From positions 1 through 20,186 of the IMG/VR virus record IMGVR_UViG_3300025853_000874: DNA of 20,186 nucleotides; one strand, 5' to 3'. This DNA comes from a virus. A model generated the notes under the pieces. That model was not told the origin of the DNA, ran no database searches, and saw nothing but the letters and a program-made list of their open reading frames with translations. Each line of letters starts with the position of its first letter. The first letter of the stretch is position 1. A program made the translations under genes and the position numbers. This document shows, piece by piece, positions 1-6,785 of this stretch.

Positions 1-2
1 GC

Positions 3-992
3 ACGTGGATTGCTAACGCTGTCATCGGTGCAGAGGCCGGCCATCCGTTCATGCAGACAATGATCCGTGCGATTGTCGATGCGGCAAAAGCAAACAAAGG
101 CAAAGCGGTCACGTGGATGACCGGGCCGCGTGTGTTCACGGCGCAGTGGAACGCGCTGAACTCTGAGGATAAGAAGAATTTTGTCATTCATCCGCGAAAG
201 TATTTCTTCCCCTACTCGTATCTAGAGTTCCGTGACCCGCGCCAGCCCGACCCTGCCCGTAACAAGTATCCCGAGGCGTATGCCGTACACCATTGGGAGC
301 ATCAGAGAGGGTTGCGAGGCCGCCCTTTAGTCGGTAGCGGCAACGGTCAACTGTCTGTTGCCATCATGGCTCATCGCAAGCGGGCTGATTGGGTTCCGCT
401 GTTGGAGGAGCAGGTGCCTCAGGCTCAGGTTGTTTGGGACACGAAGAGTGACCGTTGGGATACTGGGGCTAGGTCGCTTTTGGCTTACGATCCTGATGCG
501 GAATGGCATATGGTTATTCAGGACGACAGCCTGTTGCCCCCAGATTTTTATGAGGGGGTAAAACTGATGCTTAGTTTTGTGCCGCCAGAACACCCTGTTG
601 GCTTGTATTACGGGCGGGTGAGGCCGCGTAGCCTTGACACTGAGAATCTGGTTCGCCGGGCGCAACGGGAGAATGCCTCGTTTATTGTTCACAACGGCCC
701 CTGGTGGGGTGTTGGTATTGTTCTGCCGACAAAACATATTCGCGATATTGTCATGTGGGGGGATGCTCATCCTGGTATTCCGAACTATGACCGGCGGATT
801 TCCAGGTGGTACAGCGAAAAACAGATTCCCTGCTACTACACGGTCCCTTCTTTGATTGAGCACAGGACGGAGAACAATCCTTCGCTGGTGCCTGGCAGAA
901 CGGGCCAGAACAGGCGTGCGTGGCAGTTTGTTGGGCCACAATCGGCATTAACAGTAGAGTGGTCAGGGCCGGCCGTTAGGAGCGATATATGA
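3..992 (+). CDS. Glycosyltransferase, two-domain (GT32-like end plus second GT-A-like domain), 5' partial
   Basis: The reading frame is open from base 3 (TWIANAVIGAEAGHPF...), ahead of the first Met at 51, so the true start lies outside the window. The first ~100 visible residues match the C-terminal part of GT32/Gly_transf_sug sugar transferases: an N-A-x5-G-HPF motif, then TGPRVFT, then a YAVHHW ending. A GSGNG linker follows, and then a second domain beginning QLSVAIMAHRKRADW. This contains VIQDDSLLPPDF, a DXD-like metal/nucleotide-sugar site at about residues 155-166 counted from Met 51. The gene probably transfers sugars onto a virion protein, phage DNA or a host surface glycan; which acceptor is inference. 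It overlaps the adaptor gene by ATGA, so it is expressed with the structural genes. Sure of the glycosyltransferase call; unsure of fold class for domain 2 and of substrate. Confidence 0.8.
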   Translation, partial: TWIANAVIGAEAGHPFMQTMIRAIVDAAKANKGKAVTWMTGPRVFTAQWNALNSEDKKNFVIHPRKYFFPYSYLEFRDPRQPDPARNKYPEAYAVHHWEHQRGLRGRPLVGSGNGQLSVAIMAHRKRADWVPLLEEQVPQAQVVWDTKSDRWDTGARSLLAYDPDAEWHMVIQDDSLLPPDFYEGVKLMLSFVPPEHPVGLYYGRVRPRSLDTENLVRRAQRENASFIVHNGPWWGVGIVLPTKHIRDIVMWGDAHPGIPNYDRRISRWYSEKQIPCYYTVPSLIEHRTENNPSLVPGRTGQNRRAWQFVGPQSALTVEWSGPAVRSDI

Positions 993-1663
993 ATCTGAGC
1001 ACCCTTCGAGACAGGGTCAGGTCGCTTACTGGTATTCGCCTGCAGGACATCCGGTCTGACGACCAGATTGATACGGTGATCAACGAGTCGTACCAGGAGA
1101 TTATCGAGTCTACGAACTGGCCATTTCTTAGGTCTGACGCTTCGGTTTCTGTCGTTGCTGGGACGGAGGAGTTCAGCACCCCAGCAGGGTATTCGGAAGT
1201 GACTTCGGTTTCGTATTCAGACAATCTTGGGAACAACGTCAGGTTGAATCAGACCACTCTTGACGAAATCGACCTTATCGATCAGGATGAGGAAGGCGAC
1301 CCTGTTTACTATGCGAGGATCAACGAGGACACTTTCCGGCTTTGGCCCGTTCCTGTCACTGCGCTTACTCTGAACATCCGTGGGAAAGAAGTTGTCGCTT
1401 CGCTTTCTGCTGACAGCAGCACCCCAATTTTCGCCGAGCAGTTCCATCCGCTGATCGCTTACCGTTCGGCTTCCCGTATCCTTGCAGAAGAGGGCGACGA
1501 TTCGGGACGTTCGCAGTTCTATCAGAATGAGGCAAACAACTTCTTCTCGCGAATGCTACAGTTCTACACCCGTAACACGGACACGCGCATGTTTGTTATG
1601 GGGTCTCGCCGACGGAGGGAACGCATCAATGCCTATCCAAGAGTCTACCCTAGCGGATTTTAG
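989..1663 (+). CDS. Head-tail adaptor / tail tubular protein A-like (T7 gp11 / SU10 adaptor type)
   Basis: This 224-aa protein has the layout of podoviral head-tail adaptors. An N-terminal helical segment (LRDRVRSLTG, then INESYQEII and NWPFL) is followed by a beta-rich middle (VVAGTEEFSTPAGYSEV, YYARINEDTFRLWPVP, LTLNIRGKEV). It ends with a helical C-terminus around FAEQFHPLIAYRSASRILAEEGD. The P-x-YYA...LRLWPVP-like pattern and the late FH-x-LIAYRSA helix are typical of the gp11/SU10 adaptor group. In that family it forms a ring between portal and nozzle. The start codon overlaps the glycosyltransferase stop as ATGA, and the 3' end overlaps the next small gene by 35 bases. The next genes look nozzle-like, which fits the expected order. 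The family call rests on pattern recognition, not a search. Confidence 0.72.
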   Translation: MNLSTLRDRVRSLTGIRLQDIRSDDQIDTVINESYQEIIESTNWPFLRSDASVSVVAGTEEFSTPAGYSEVTSVSYSDNLGNNVRLNQTTLDEIDLIDQDEEGDPVYYARINEDTFRLWPVPVTALTLNIRGKEVVASLSADSSTPIFAEQFHPLIAYRSASRILAEEGDDSGRSQFYQNEANNFFSRMLQFYTRNTDTRMFVMGSRRRRERINAYPRVYPSGF

Positions 1664-1808
1664 CGGCGGGGAGATCCAGTCTCCTTCGTCCGCTGAACCT
1701 ACCGAGAACCAGTGGCTGTTGCTGGAAGGTTTTGTGCTGGACACGAACCGTCGTCTTCGTTCCCAGTGGGAAGGTGCGTCCTGGGCTATTGAACTGGCAG
1801 GTTCATGA
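1629..1808 (+). CDS. Small protein resembling the N-terminus of a tail nozzle protein (tail tubular B-like)
   Basis: 59 aa starting MPIQESTLADFSGGEIQSP. The ATG at 1629 is chosen because GGAGG (1614-1618) lies 10 bases upstream and because the text before it in this frame is the adaptor gene read out of frame. The F-SGG-(E/L)...P-x-EN-x-LLLEGF...D...RLRSQ pattern is what the first ~55 residues of many podoviral nozzle/stabilisation proteins look like. Here the frame ends at a TGA (1806-1808) that overlaps the next ATG (ATGA). The downstream 472-aa gene would supply the rest of the nozzle. It could be a genuinely separate subunit, a split nozzle, or the 5' part of a frameshifted protein. No slippery heptamer is visible in the short overlap window. 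Confidence 0.65.
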   Translation: MPIQESTLADFSGGEIQSPSSAEPTENQWLLLEGFVLDTNRRLRSQWEGASWAIELAGS

Positions 1809-3223
1809 GTAGCATTAACATCAGCGATTTCGGGATCGTGCGCGATCTTATCCTTGCCAGGTCGAACGATACGGGCAGTGAAGGCTGGTATGTCGCTACC
1901 ACTCCGGTTGGTGTGGAGCAGCCAGAATGGGAATATTTCCCTACGCCTGACCCGTTAGGGCGGTTGAACGTAATTGGCACTATGGCGTTGCAGGTTGACT
2001 CTGGCGGTTCAACCGTGTGGGTGGATGCGCTGCTCGTTAACTCGGCAGATGTTGTTGATGTGAACAACTTTGCCGTGTATCGCGACCCTGATACGGGGCT
2101 GCCAAAATACAAGGAATGGACGAACTTTTATCCTAACGGTACTCCTACTGCTGATGCGATGCCGCGTGCAGGTAAATGTGAGATGTGGAAAGACTTCCTT
2201 ATTCTCGGCAATATTGTTTGGAATAAAGACGACACGGTTCCTCTGTCGTTTGCGAACAGCGCCAGATACAAACACGGTCTGTGGTTCTCTCAGCCTGGTA
2301 AGACAGATTCGTGGGATCCAATTGACGTGGTGTTTACCGGGCAGAAGTCTGGCGAGAACTGTGTCCACGGCATTTTCCCGTTGGAACTTGGTTTGCTTGT
2401 AACTTCTTGTACGCTTGTTGCACTGCTTCAGGGTTCGCCGGACGATTTTATCTACCGTGAAATACGTGCGGGTATTAGCCCTCCAAATGCTAACCGTATT
2501 TCCGACTGGCCTTCTCAAGGTCAGGTTGCTTGGCTTGATCGTAATGGCCGGGTGTGGGTAACAAACGGTGAGGATTTCGTACGGCTTGATCTTCCTATTG
2601 ACATTTCTGTGAACAATTTTGGTGCCGTCGGAACGATTGACGATTATCTGGTTGTGTCGGGAGACGACAATGTGCACGTGTTTAGGCAGTTCGATGATGC
2701 AGGGGCGTGGACAAGGCTAACCGTTCCTTATGGTTGGCAGAAGATTGTGACCACTTCACGTCAGGTGTTTGGCCTTCAGGGTGGTCAGTCTGACGGTACT
2801 TTTGTTTTGGATGACCCAGTATTTGGACTGTTGGACCAGAACACGTTGTGGACTACTCCTGGCAGCATGACGGTGTTTGATGTGTTCTCTGATAAGCGTG
2901 GAAAGTTTGACGGAGAAGATTCTTCTTCCACTATCCGCACACGTCCGTTGCCTGGTTCCGGCCATGACATTACGTTCTGGCACAAGTTCGGCCTTCGTGG
3001 CGCGGGAAACGGCCGTCTTAAAAAGGTTGTTTCGCGCCCGTCTGCTGATGCTTCCGTGCGTGGATATGAGGTTCGCCCGTATGGAAAATTGTCTGATCGT
3101 AAAGATTGGATTTTTGATGCGCACGGTCCTAGCCTTGAAGCGACGTTCGACGCTGAGTTTAAAGGTGATGTGACAGTGGAGCACATGTCGGTTTGGGCTC
3201 ATGCTGGCAGTACGTCGCGATGA
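1805..3223 (+). CDS. Tail nozzle / tail tubular protein B-like structural protein
   Basis: 472 aa, beginning MSSINISDFGIVRDL. The protein is rich in short beta strands with aromatic and glycine turns, such as GWYVATTPVGV, GRVWVTNGEDFVRLDL, DYLVVSGDDNVHVFRQF and TRLTVPYGW. This is typical of the propeller-like nozzle or stabilisation proteins that follow the adaptor in short-tailed phages. It starts at an ATGA overlap with the 59-aa gene and ends in another ATGA overlap with the next gene, so it sits inside a coupled run. Its N-terminus lacks the usual nozzle opening, which is found in the preceding small gene. The assignment comes from position (directly after adaptor), size and beta-rich texture. 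A host-recognition beta-propeller is the main alternative. Confidence 0.6.
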   Translation: MSSINISDFGIVRDLILARSNDTGSEGWYVATTPVGVEQPEWEYFPTPDPLGRLNVIGTMALQVDSGGSTVWVDALLVNSADVVDVNNFAVYRDPDTGLPKYKEWTNFYPNGTPTADAMPRAGKCEMWKDFLILGNIVWNKDDTVPLSFANSARYKHGLWFSQPGKTDSWDPIDVVFTGQKSGENCVHGIFPLELGLLVTSCTLVALLQGSPDDFIYREIRAGISPPNANRISDWPSQGQVAWLDRNGRVWVTNGEDFVRLDLPIDISVNNFGAVGTIDDYLVVSGDDNVHVFRQFDDAGAWTRLTVPYGWQKIVTTSRQVFGLQGGQSDGTFVLDDPVFGLLDQNTLWTTPGSMTVFDVFSDKRGKFDGEDSSSTIRTRPLPGSGHDITFWHKFGLRGAGNGRLKKVVSRPSADASVRGYEVRPYGKLSDRKDWIFDAHGPSLEATFDAEFKGDVTVEHMSVWAHAGSTSR

Positions 3224-3750
3224 TTGAAAACCAGGGTTCTAGAATCCGTGTAGGTTCTATCAAAAACAACGAGACAGAAATTTTTCTGCTCAAAAAGCGC
3301 GTTCGCATTTTAGAGGAACGTTTCCACGGTTTCGTCTACTACAACACCCAGACCGAAGTGACCATCGACACCGCCGGAACCTATGTAGACCTGCCTTTTA
3401 CCGGCACGTTGGGGGAAAACGAAGGTGTCGCGTCGGTGGCAGGAAAGTTGGGGCTAAAGAATGTTTCTAAGAAGCCGTATCTGGTGGATGTGACGGCAAC
3501 GGCCGACTTGGAGGCGAAGGGGTCTTCAAAGGAGATGGGGCTGCGTATCGTGAAAAATGGTGCGTCGCTGGATGGGGGCGAGTGCCGTGCGACCGTGTCG
3601 AACAACACTATCGGGAAACTTCATTCTTTTGGCATTGTGGAGGTGGAGCCGGAGGACGAGTTGACGATACAGATTGCCAACTTTACGAACACCAACAACC
3701 CCGATTTTGAGCGTGGCCGTATGAAGTGGGTGCGTCTGCCGGGTATCTAG
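3220..3750 (+). CDS. Probable trimeric fibre/spike protein (coiled coil plus beta-sandwich)
   Basis: 176 aa from the ATG at 3220 (MIENQGSRIRV), which forms an ATGA overlap with the preceding stop. An upstream in-frame ATG at 3193 would run 31 bases into the previous gene and has no advantage. Residues ~14-36 (SIKNNETEIFLLKKRVRILE...) have hydrophobic heptad spacing and look like a short coiled coil. The remainder is beta-rich with alternating strands (VTIDTAGTYVDLPF, YLVDVTATADL, MGLRIVKNG, DELTIQIANF). It resembles C1q/TNF-like jelly-roll tips on phage fibres and whiskers. It lies directly before the head-spike-base-like gene, so a head spike or fibre is plausible. I do not recognise a specific family. 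Confidence 0.55.
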   Translation: MIENQGSRIRVGSIKNNETEIFLLKKRVRILEERFHGFVYYNTQTEVTIDTAGTYVDLPFTGTLGENEGVASVAGKLGLKNVSKKPYLVDVTATADLEAKGSSKEMGLRIVKNGASLDGGECRATVSNNTIGKLHSFGIVEVEPEDELTIQIANFTNTNNPDFERGRMKWVRLPGI

Positions 3751-3780
3751 GCCACGGTCCGCCCTACTATTGGACAGGAG
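3748..3780 (+). promoter_or_regulatory. Bipartite leader motif, copy A
   Basis: TAGGCCAC (3748-3755), 15 bases, TGGAC (3771-3775), then AGGAG (3776-3780). The TAG is the stop codon of the upstream gene. The Shine-Dalgarno is 6 bases before the ATG at 3787. It shares both boxes and the exact 15-base spacing with copies B and C. Function unknown: it could be a phage late promoter, an RNA-processing or translation-control site. Confidence 0.6.
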
Positions 3781-3786
3781 TTTATG

Positions 3787-4041
3787 ATGGCTGACACTTT
3801 CCAGAACTTTGACCGGGACCTTCTGGCCTCGTACACGAAGGCTGTTCCTGTCGTGGTTGGCACGGCTTTGGATCCGTACCCACGTGCCCTGTATTTTGGG
3901 ACAGGTGGTACGGCTACGGTCACGATGATGAACGGCGGGTCGGCCACGTTCAAGCAGATCCCTAACGGGTCTGTGCTTCCGGTCCGTGTGAAGTCTGTCG
4001 ATTCGGTTTCTGGCGCTGCGGATATTCTTGGTCTTCTGTAA
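3787..4041 (+). CDS. Head spike base-like protein (RcGTA Rcc01079 type)
   Basis: 84 aa, MADTFQNFDRDL.... The core reads PRALYFGTGGTATVTMMNGGS, then FKQIPNGSVLPVRVKSV, ending in GAADILGLL. This R-A-L-Y-x-G-T-G-G ... F-x-x-x-P-x-G-x-x-LPVRVK signature is that of the small spike-base proteins named after the Rhodobacter gene transfer agent Rcc01079. In that particle they anchor fibres to the capsid. Two adjacent ATGs exist (3784 and 3787). I choose 3787 because AGGAG then lies 6 bases upstream, the same distance as in leader copy B. It opens a new unit after leader copy A. Assignment is by remembered sequence pattern. Confidence 0.65.
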   Translation: MADTFQNFDRDLLASYTKAVPVVVGTALDPYPRALYFGTGGTATVTMMNGGSATFKQIPNGSVLPVRVKSVDSVSGAADILGLL

Positions 4042-4064
4042 TTCAAAACGATAAGGGAATATAG

Positions 4065-4412
4065 ATGGCAACTTTCGCAGATTATTCTGCTTCTCCGTAC
4101 GACGTGCGGATGACGCAGGGTGACACGTTCTCCGAGGCTATGCTCATGGAGGACGGCGACGGGGATGCTATCGACCTTGCCGGATATTCTTTCTTAAGCC
4201 AGTTGCGACGTACTGCGGATGGTGCGATCGTTGCCAACTTCGCCATCTCTACGGACTTCGGCACGTCCACGGTCACTCGTACGCTTAACTCCGCCATCAC
4301 CTCCACGCTTGATGGGACGTATGTTCACGACTTTCAGTGGACCAGCCCTTCCGGTCAGGTTCGCACGCTTTTCTCAGGAGAGTTCGAGATTGAGCCCGAG
4401 GTGACCCGATGA
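4065..4412 (+). CDS. Small structural protein, BppU-N-like / Ig-like fold
   Basis: 115 aa, [21 protein letters not shown].... The layout is [11 protein letters not shown]...[18 protein letters not shown]...TRTLN[17 protein letters not shown]...[17 protein letters not shown]. This is the pattern of the N-terminal domain of phage baseplate upper proteins and similar small Ig-like tail proteins, in which polymer-like strands end in a G-x-F-x-I-x-P tail. Its own Shine-Dalgarno (AAGGGA, 4053-4058) lies 6 bases before the ATG. The 23-base gap to the previous gene lacks the TAGGCCAC leader. It ends in an ATGA overlap with the collagen-like gene, so it may be the attachment partner of that fibre; this is inference. 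Confidence 0.6.
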   Translation: MATFADYSASPYDVRMTQGDTFSEAMLMEDGDGDAIDLAGYSFLSQLRRTADGAIVANFAISTDFGTSTVTRTLNSAITSTLDGTYVHDFQWTSPSGQVRTLFSGEFEIEPEVTR

Positions 4413-4864
4413 GCATGGTCAACCTCAGGGTCTCTAGCACCCAGCCCCGCACCGTCGTCGTCAAGGTCCCCGGCCCGCAGGGTTCAAAAGGCGACAAAGG
4501 CGATACTGGGGCGACGGGCCCTCAGGGTCCGCAGGGCATTCAGGGTGAGACTGGTGCTACTGGTGCTACGGGTCCGCAGGGTCCGCAGGGTGACACGGGA
4601 CCTCAGGGTCCGCAGGGTGACACTGGCCCGCAGGGCATTCAGGGTATCCAGGGCATTCAGGGCGTGCAAGGCGACAAGGGTGACACGGGAGATACGGGGC
4701 CGCAGGGCGAGCAGGGGATTCAAGGCGAGACCGGACCCCAGGGCCCGCAGGGCGACCCAGGTGAGGGCGTTCCTGTCGGCGGAACTGCTGGTCAGGTCAT
4801 CGTCAAGCAGTCGGGTACGGACTACGACACGGCCTGGGAAGACTTTGTAGCAATCCTTGGTTAG
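4409..4864 (+). CDS. Collagen-like (Gly-X-Y repeat) phage fibre protein
   Basis: 151 aa. A 21-residue head ([10 protein letters not shown]...) is followed by 33 uninterrupted Gly-X-Y triplets (residues 22-120: GPQ, GDT, GIQ, GAT, GET, GDK and variants). A short C-terminal cap, [26 protein letters not shown], closes it. That cap type (GTAGQV...[12 protein letters not shown]) is common at the end of phage and prophage collagen-like fibres and probably nucleates trimerisation. The protein should form a rod-like triple-helical spacer in a tail or head fibre. Start is ATGA-coupled to the previous gene; an alternative ATG lies at 4415. Prolines are mostly in X with Q in Y, as usual for bacterial and phage collagen. 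Confidence 0.88.
   Translation: MSMVNLRVSSTQPRTVVVKVPGPQGSKGDKGDTGATGPQGPQGIQGETGATGATGPQGPQGDTGPQGPQGDTGPQGIQGIQGIQGVQGDKGDTGDTGPQGEQGIQGETGPQGPQGDPGEGVPVGGTAGQVIVKQSGTDYDTAWEDFVAILG
4472..4768 (+). repeat. Collagen-coding tandem repeat region
   Basis: DNA encoding the 33 Gly-X-Y triplets. Near-identical 9-18 base units (for example CAGGGTCCGCAGGGTGACAC and CAGGGCATTCAGGG) recur several times. These make the stretch prone to expansion or contraction by recombination. Confidence 0.85.
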
Positions 4865-4894
4865 GCCACAAACGTAACTATATTTGGACAGGAG
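4862..4894 (+). promoter_or_regulatory. Bipartite leader motif, copy B
   Basis: TAGGCCAC (4862-4869), 15 bases, TGGAC (4885-4889), AGGAG (4890-4894), then six bases to the ATG at 4901. The TAG is the collagen-like gene's stop. Start distance from the motif (39 bases) is identical to copy A. The spacer is AT-rich here (TATATT), unlike in copy A. Confidence 0.6.
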
Positions 4895-4900
4895 TAATAA

Positions 4901-5617
4901 ATGGCGTGGACTACACCTAAAACGTGGGTAGCCGGTTCGCAGTTGACTGCGGCTGACATGAACACCTATGTTTCTGCAAACGACGCCGACCTTGACTTGC
5001 GCACGGTTAAGGTTTTTGCTGACGCTTCTGCGCGAACCACCGGCATTCCGTCGCCTACTGATGGCATGGTGACGTACCTTACGGGTACAGATTCACTGGA
5101 GGTGTACGACGGGTCCGCGTGGACGGCGCTGGGTGGCGGCGGTGGGTTCACGGCTTCGACGGCGATTACGGCGACGGATGCGTCGTGGACGGTGCCGACG
5201 CTTGCCGACCCGGTCGTGCGCGTGACGGTCGTTGGCGGCGGTGGCGGTGGCGGCAGGAATGTGTTTACTGCCGGAAGTGCGGGGGTCAGCAGTTCGTTCG
5301 CGTCGTCCGCTGGTACGGCGACTGCGACCGGCGGCGCTGGCGGTATTGCCGGTAGCAACACCACCCAGCAGTCGCAGTCGTCCAAGCGGTTCATGTCTTA
5401 CAACGGCGGTCAGGGCGGTCAGGGCGGGTCTGGCGGTCTGTGGTATGCGGCTCCGAACGCGGAGGGCGGCGAGATAGTTGTCGCGTACTTCGACCTCACC
5501 GGAGTGTCTACGGCGAGTGTGACGGTCGGTGCTGGCGGCTCACCTAACTACACCGGCTCGGGCGGCGGTCAAGAGGGCGGCGACGGTGTCGTCATCGTTG
5601 AGTATCGGGCGGGCTGA
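4901..5617 (+). CDS. Tail fibre / receptor-binding protein with glycine-rich tip
   Basis: 238 aa. The N-terminus (MAWTTPKTWVAGSQLTAADMN, then TYVSANDADLDLR) is the conserved attachment segment seen at the start of many phage tail-fibre proteins. The middle (GIPSPTDGMVTYLTGTDSLEVYDGSAWTAL) is a common fibre motif. From ~residue 77 the protein becomes glycine-rich, with runs such as VVGGGGGGGR, GGAGGIAG, NGGQGGQGGSGG and GSGGGQEGGDG, and ends VVIVEYRAG. Glycine-rich tips of this kind act as receptor-binding or adhesin surfaces in several phages. It opens a new unit behind leader copy B and is followed by a chaperone-like gene, the usual partner of a fibre gene. Function is well supported; receptor unknown. 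Confidence 0.78.
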   Translation: MAWTTPKTWVAGSQLTAADMNTYVSANDADLDLRTVKVFADASARTTGIPSPTDGMVTYLTGTDSLEVYDGSAWTALGGGGGFTASTAITATDASWTVPTLADPVVRVTVVGGGGGGGRNVFTAGSAGVSSSFASSAGTATATGGAGGIAGSNTTQQSQSSKRFMSYNGGQGGQGGSGGLWYAAPNAEGGEIVVAYFDLTGVSTASVTVGAGGSPNYTGSGGGQEGGDGVVIVEYRAG

Positions 5618-5973
5618 TGATGCGATACGGCGCGAAGGTTCAGGACGGCATCGTGACGGAGGTGCTGGTTCTCGCTGACGGTGCGAAGGGCGACGAGGCG
5701 CTGGCGGCGTTCGGTCTGGTCGAGCAGGCCGGGGTGCGTCCGGGGGTCGGCTGGTCTTGGGACGGCTCGGTGTTCGCGCCGCCGCCACCGCCTCCTCTGA
5801 CTTGGGACGACATTCGCCGGGAGCGTGACGGTCTGCTGGCCGCGTCGGACTGGACGCAGGTTGCGGACGCTCCGGTGAACGCAGCAGCGTGGGCGGTGTA
5901 CCGGCAGGCGCTCCGTGATGTGCCGCAGGACTTCGCCAGCCCTGATGCGGTCGTCTGGCCTACGGCGCCGTAA
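5617..5973 (+). CDS. Tail (fibre) assembly chaperone-like protein
   Basis: 118 aa. N-terminal half: YGAKVQDGIVTEVLVLADG ... GVGWSWDGSVFAPPPPPPLTWDD. C-terminal half: IRRERDGLLAASDWTQVADAPV, AWAVYRQALRDVPQDF and VVWPTAP. The 'R-x-x-LLAxSDWTQ...A-x-YRQALRD-x-P' block is the hallmark of small phage tail assembly chaperones (Phage_tail_APC type) that sit next to tail-fibre genes. Six consecutive prolines link the two halves. Start overlaps the fibre stop (TGATG); ATG at 5617 or 5620 are both possible. Confidence 0.75.
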   Translation: MMRYGAKVQDGIVTEVLVLADGAKGDEALAAFGLVEQAGVRPGVGWSWDGSVFAPPPPPPLTWDDIRRERDGLLAASDWTQVADAPVNAAAWAVYRQALRDVPQDFASPDAVVWPTAP

Positions 5974-6236
5974 TGGACCCGCTGATGATGTTCGGCGCAT
6001 GGGCCGCCGCCCTTGTATCCGTCATCACAGCCGGGAAACTCTTGTTCAACTCTTTTGTAAAGGCCACACGCGCCGCTGTTGGTGAGGAGTTCACGAAGAT
6101 TTGGCGGGAAATGGACGACGCTGACCGTTGGCACAAATCGAAATTTGATGCGCTTGAAGCGGCTATCGAGGCGCTGAAGCAACAGGTGCGCCGGTTGGAA
6201 GATTTGATGTACGCTCATATGAACGAGAACAAGTGA
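5973..6236 (+). CDS. Small membrane protein with coiled coil (lysis-cassette candidate)
   Basis: 87 aa, MDPLMMFGAWAAALVSVITAG.... One N-terminal hydrophobic stretch (about residues 7-28) is followed by a charged, heptad-patterned helix (WREMDDADRWHKSKFDALEA, then AIEALKQQVRRLEDLMYAHM). One membrane anchor plus a coiled coil would fit a spanin-like or accessory holin role. The context of two more small membrane proteins and an endolysin supports lysis. Start is coupled by TAATG to the chaperone-like gene. No family recognised. Confidence 0.6.
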   Translation: MDPLMMFGAWAAALVSVITAGKLLFNSFVKATRAAVGEEFTKIWREMDDADRWHKSKFDALEAAIEALKQQVRRLEDLMYAHMNENK

Positions 6237-6469
6237 GCGGACCGTCGTGGAAGCACCGCAGGCGTCTGATTTATGCGACGTATGTACTGGGCGTGGCGAT
6301 GATTGTGTTTGCAATGGCCGCTTACCGGACGGATACATCGGTTGCCTTGCAAATGGCTGTCGGTGGTGTCAGTCTGATTAGTATCATTCTGACGGCGTAC
6401 ACGGCGTTCGCTACGTTTGACGACAAATGGCATTACAATCCTACAGACTGGACTGATGATGAGGTTTGA
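6233..6469 (+). CDS. Two-transmembrane small protein, holin candidate
   Basis: 78 aa with a GTG start that overlaps the preceding stop (GTGA). A basic N-terminus (GPSWKHRRR) precedes two hydrophobic helices at about residues 12-31 (LIYATYVLGVAMIVFAMAAY) and 41-62 (MAVGGVSLISIILTAYTAFA...). The C-terminal tail is acidic (DDKWHYNPTDWTDDEV). Two helices, small size and the neighbouring endolysin are compatible with a class II-type holin, but the sequence is not diagnostic. Confidence 0.62.
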   Translation: MSGPSWKHRRRLIYATYVLGVAMIVFAMAAYRTDTSVALQMAVGGVSLISIILTAYTAFATFDDKWHYNPTDWTDDEV

Positions 6470-6785
6470 TAAGTATGACCTGTTCCTGTCACTCCGCCGA
6501 ACGGTGGTTCCGCTTGCGGTCGGTGCTGTTGCTGCCTCTGCGCTTGGCCCGTGGCTTCCGGCTGACCTGGTCGCCGAGTGGACGACGGTGCTTCTGGCGA
6601 CCGTATATTATTCTGCGCTGCGCTTCCTGGAACTGCGAGTGCCTGCTGCTGGGCTGCTGCTGGGAGGTCGTGCTGTTCCGCGATATGAAAATCCAGAGGC
6701 TGAGCGAAAGGCCTTTGAGGATTTTCTGAAGCACCTGCAGGAGATGTACGACTATCCTGACATTGAGGACACGGATCTGCCGTGA
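6459..6785 (+). CDS. Small membrane protein, second holin candidate
   Basis: 108 aa from the ATG at 6459 (MRFDKYDLFLSLRR; a tandem ATG lies at 6456). It overlaps the upstream gene by 11 bases. Hydrophobic segments lie at about residues 15-33 (TVVPLAVGAVAASALGPWL) and 37-57 (LVAEWTTVLLATVYYSALRF). An amphipathic, acidic C-terminus follows (ENPEAERKAFEDFLKHLQEM, then YDYPDIEDTD). The stop codon overlaps the endolysin GTG start (GTGA), so it is co-translated with the lysin. It could be the holin, an antiholin or a fibre-associated membrane protein. Extending further upstream to 6417 would only read the previous gene out of frame. Confidence 0.6.
   Translation: MRFDKYDLFLSLRRTVVPLAVGAVAASALGPWLPADLVAEWTTVLLATVYYSALRFLELRVPAAGLLLGGRAVPRYENPEAERKAFEDFLKHLQEMYDYPDIEDTDLP

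Noticed and set aside
1793-1808. Programmed -1 frameshift joining the 59-aa and 472-aa genes
   Set aside because: The downstream frame is open over only 12 bases before its ATG, and no slippery heptamer or clear stimulatory structure was seen. ATGA coupling explains the junction more simply.
3756-3770. Sigma-70 style -35/-10 promoter in the leader gaps
   Set aside because: TATATT in copy B and TACTAT in copy A look -10-like but are not shared with copies C and D, and no TTGACA-like box sits at the right distance.
4545-4850. Arg-rich alternative frame through the collagen-like gene
   Set aside because: The Arg/Val repeats arise from reading the Gly-X-Y codons one base out of register.
6061-6095. 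GGCCAC at 6064 as another leader copy
   Set aside because: Lies mid-gene, lacks the preceding T of TAG, has no TGGAC at 15 bases, and no start codon follows.
5640-6338. 232-codon minus-strand open frame under the chaperone and lysis genes
   Set aside because: Shadow of three coupled plus-strand genes; composition is Ser/Arg-rich with no domain.
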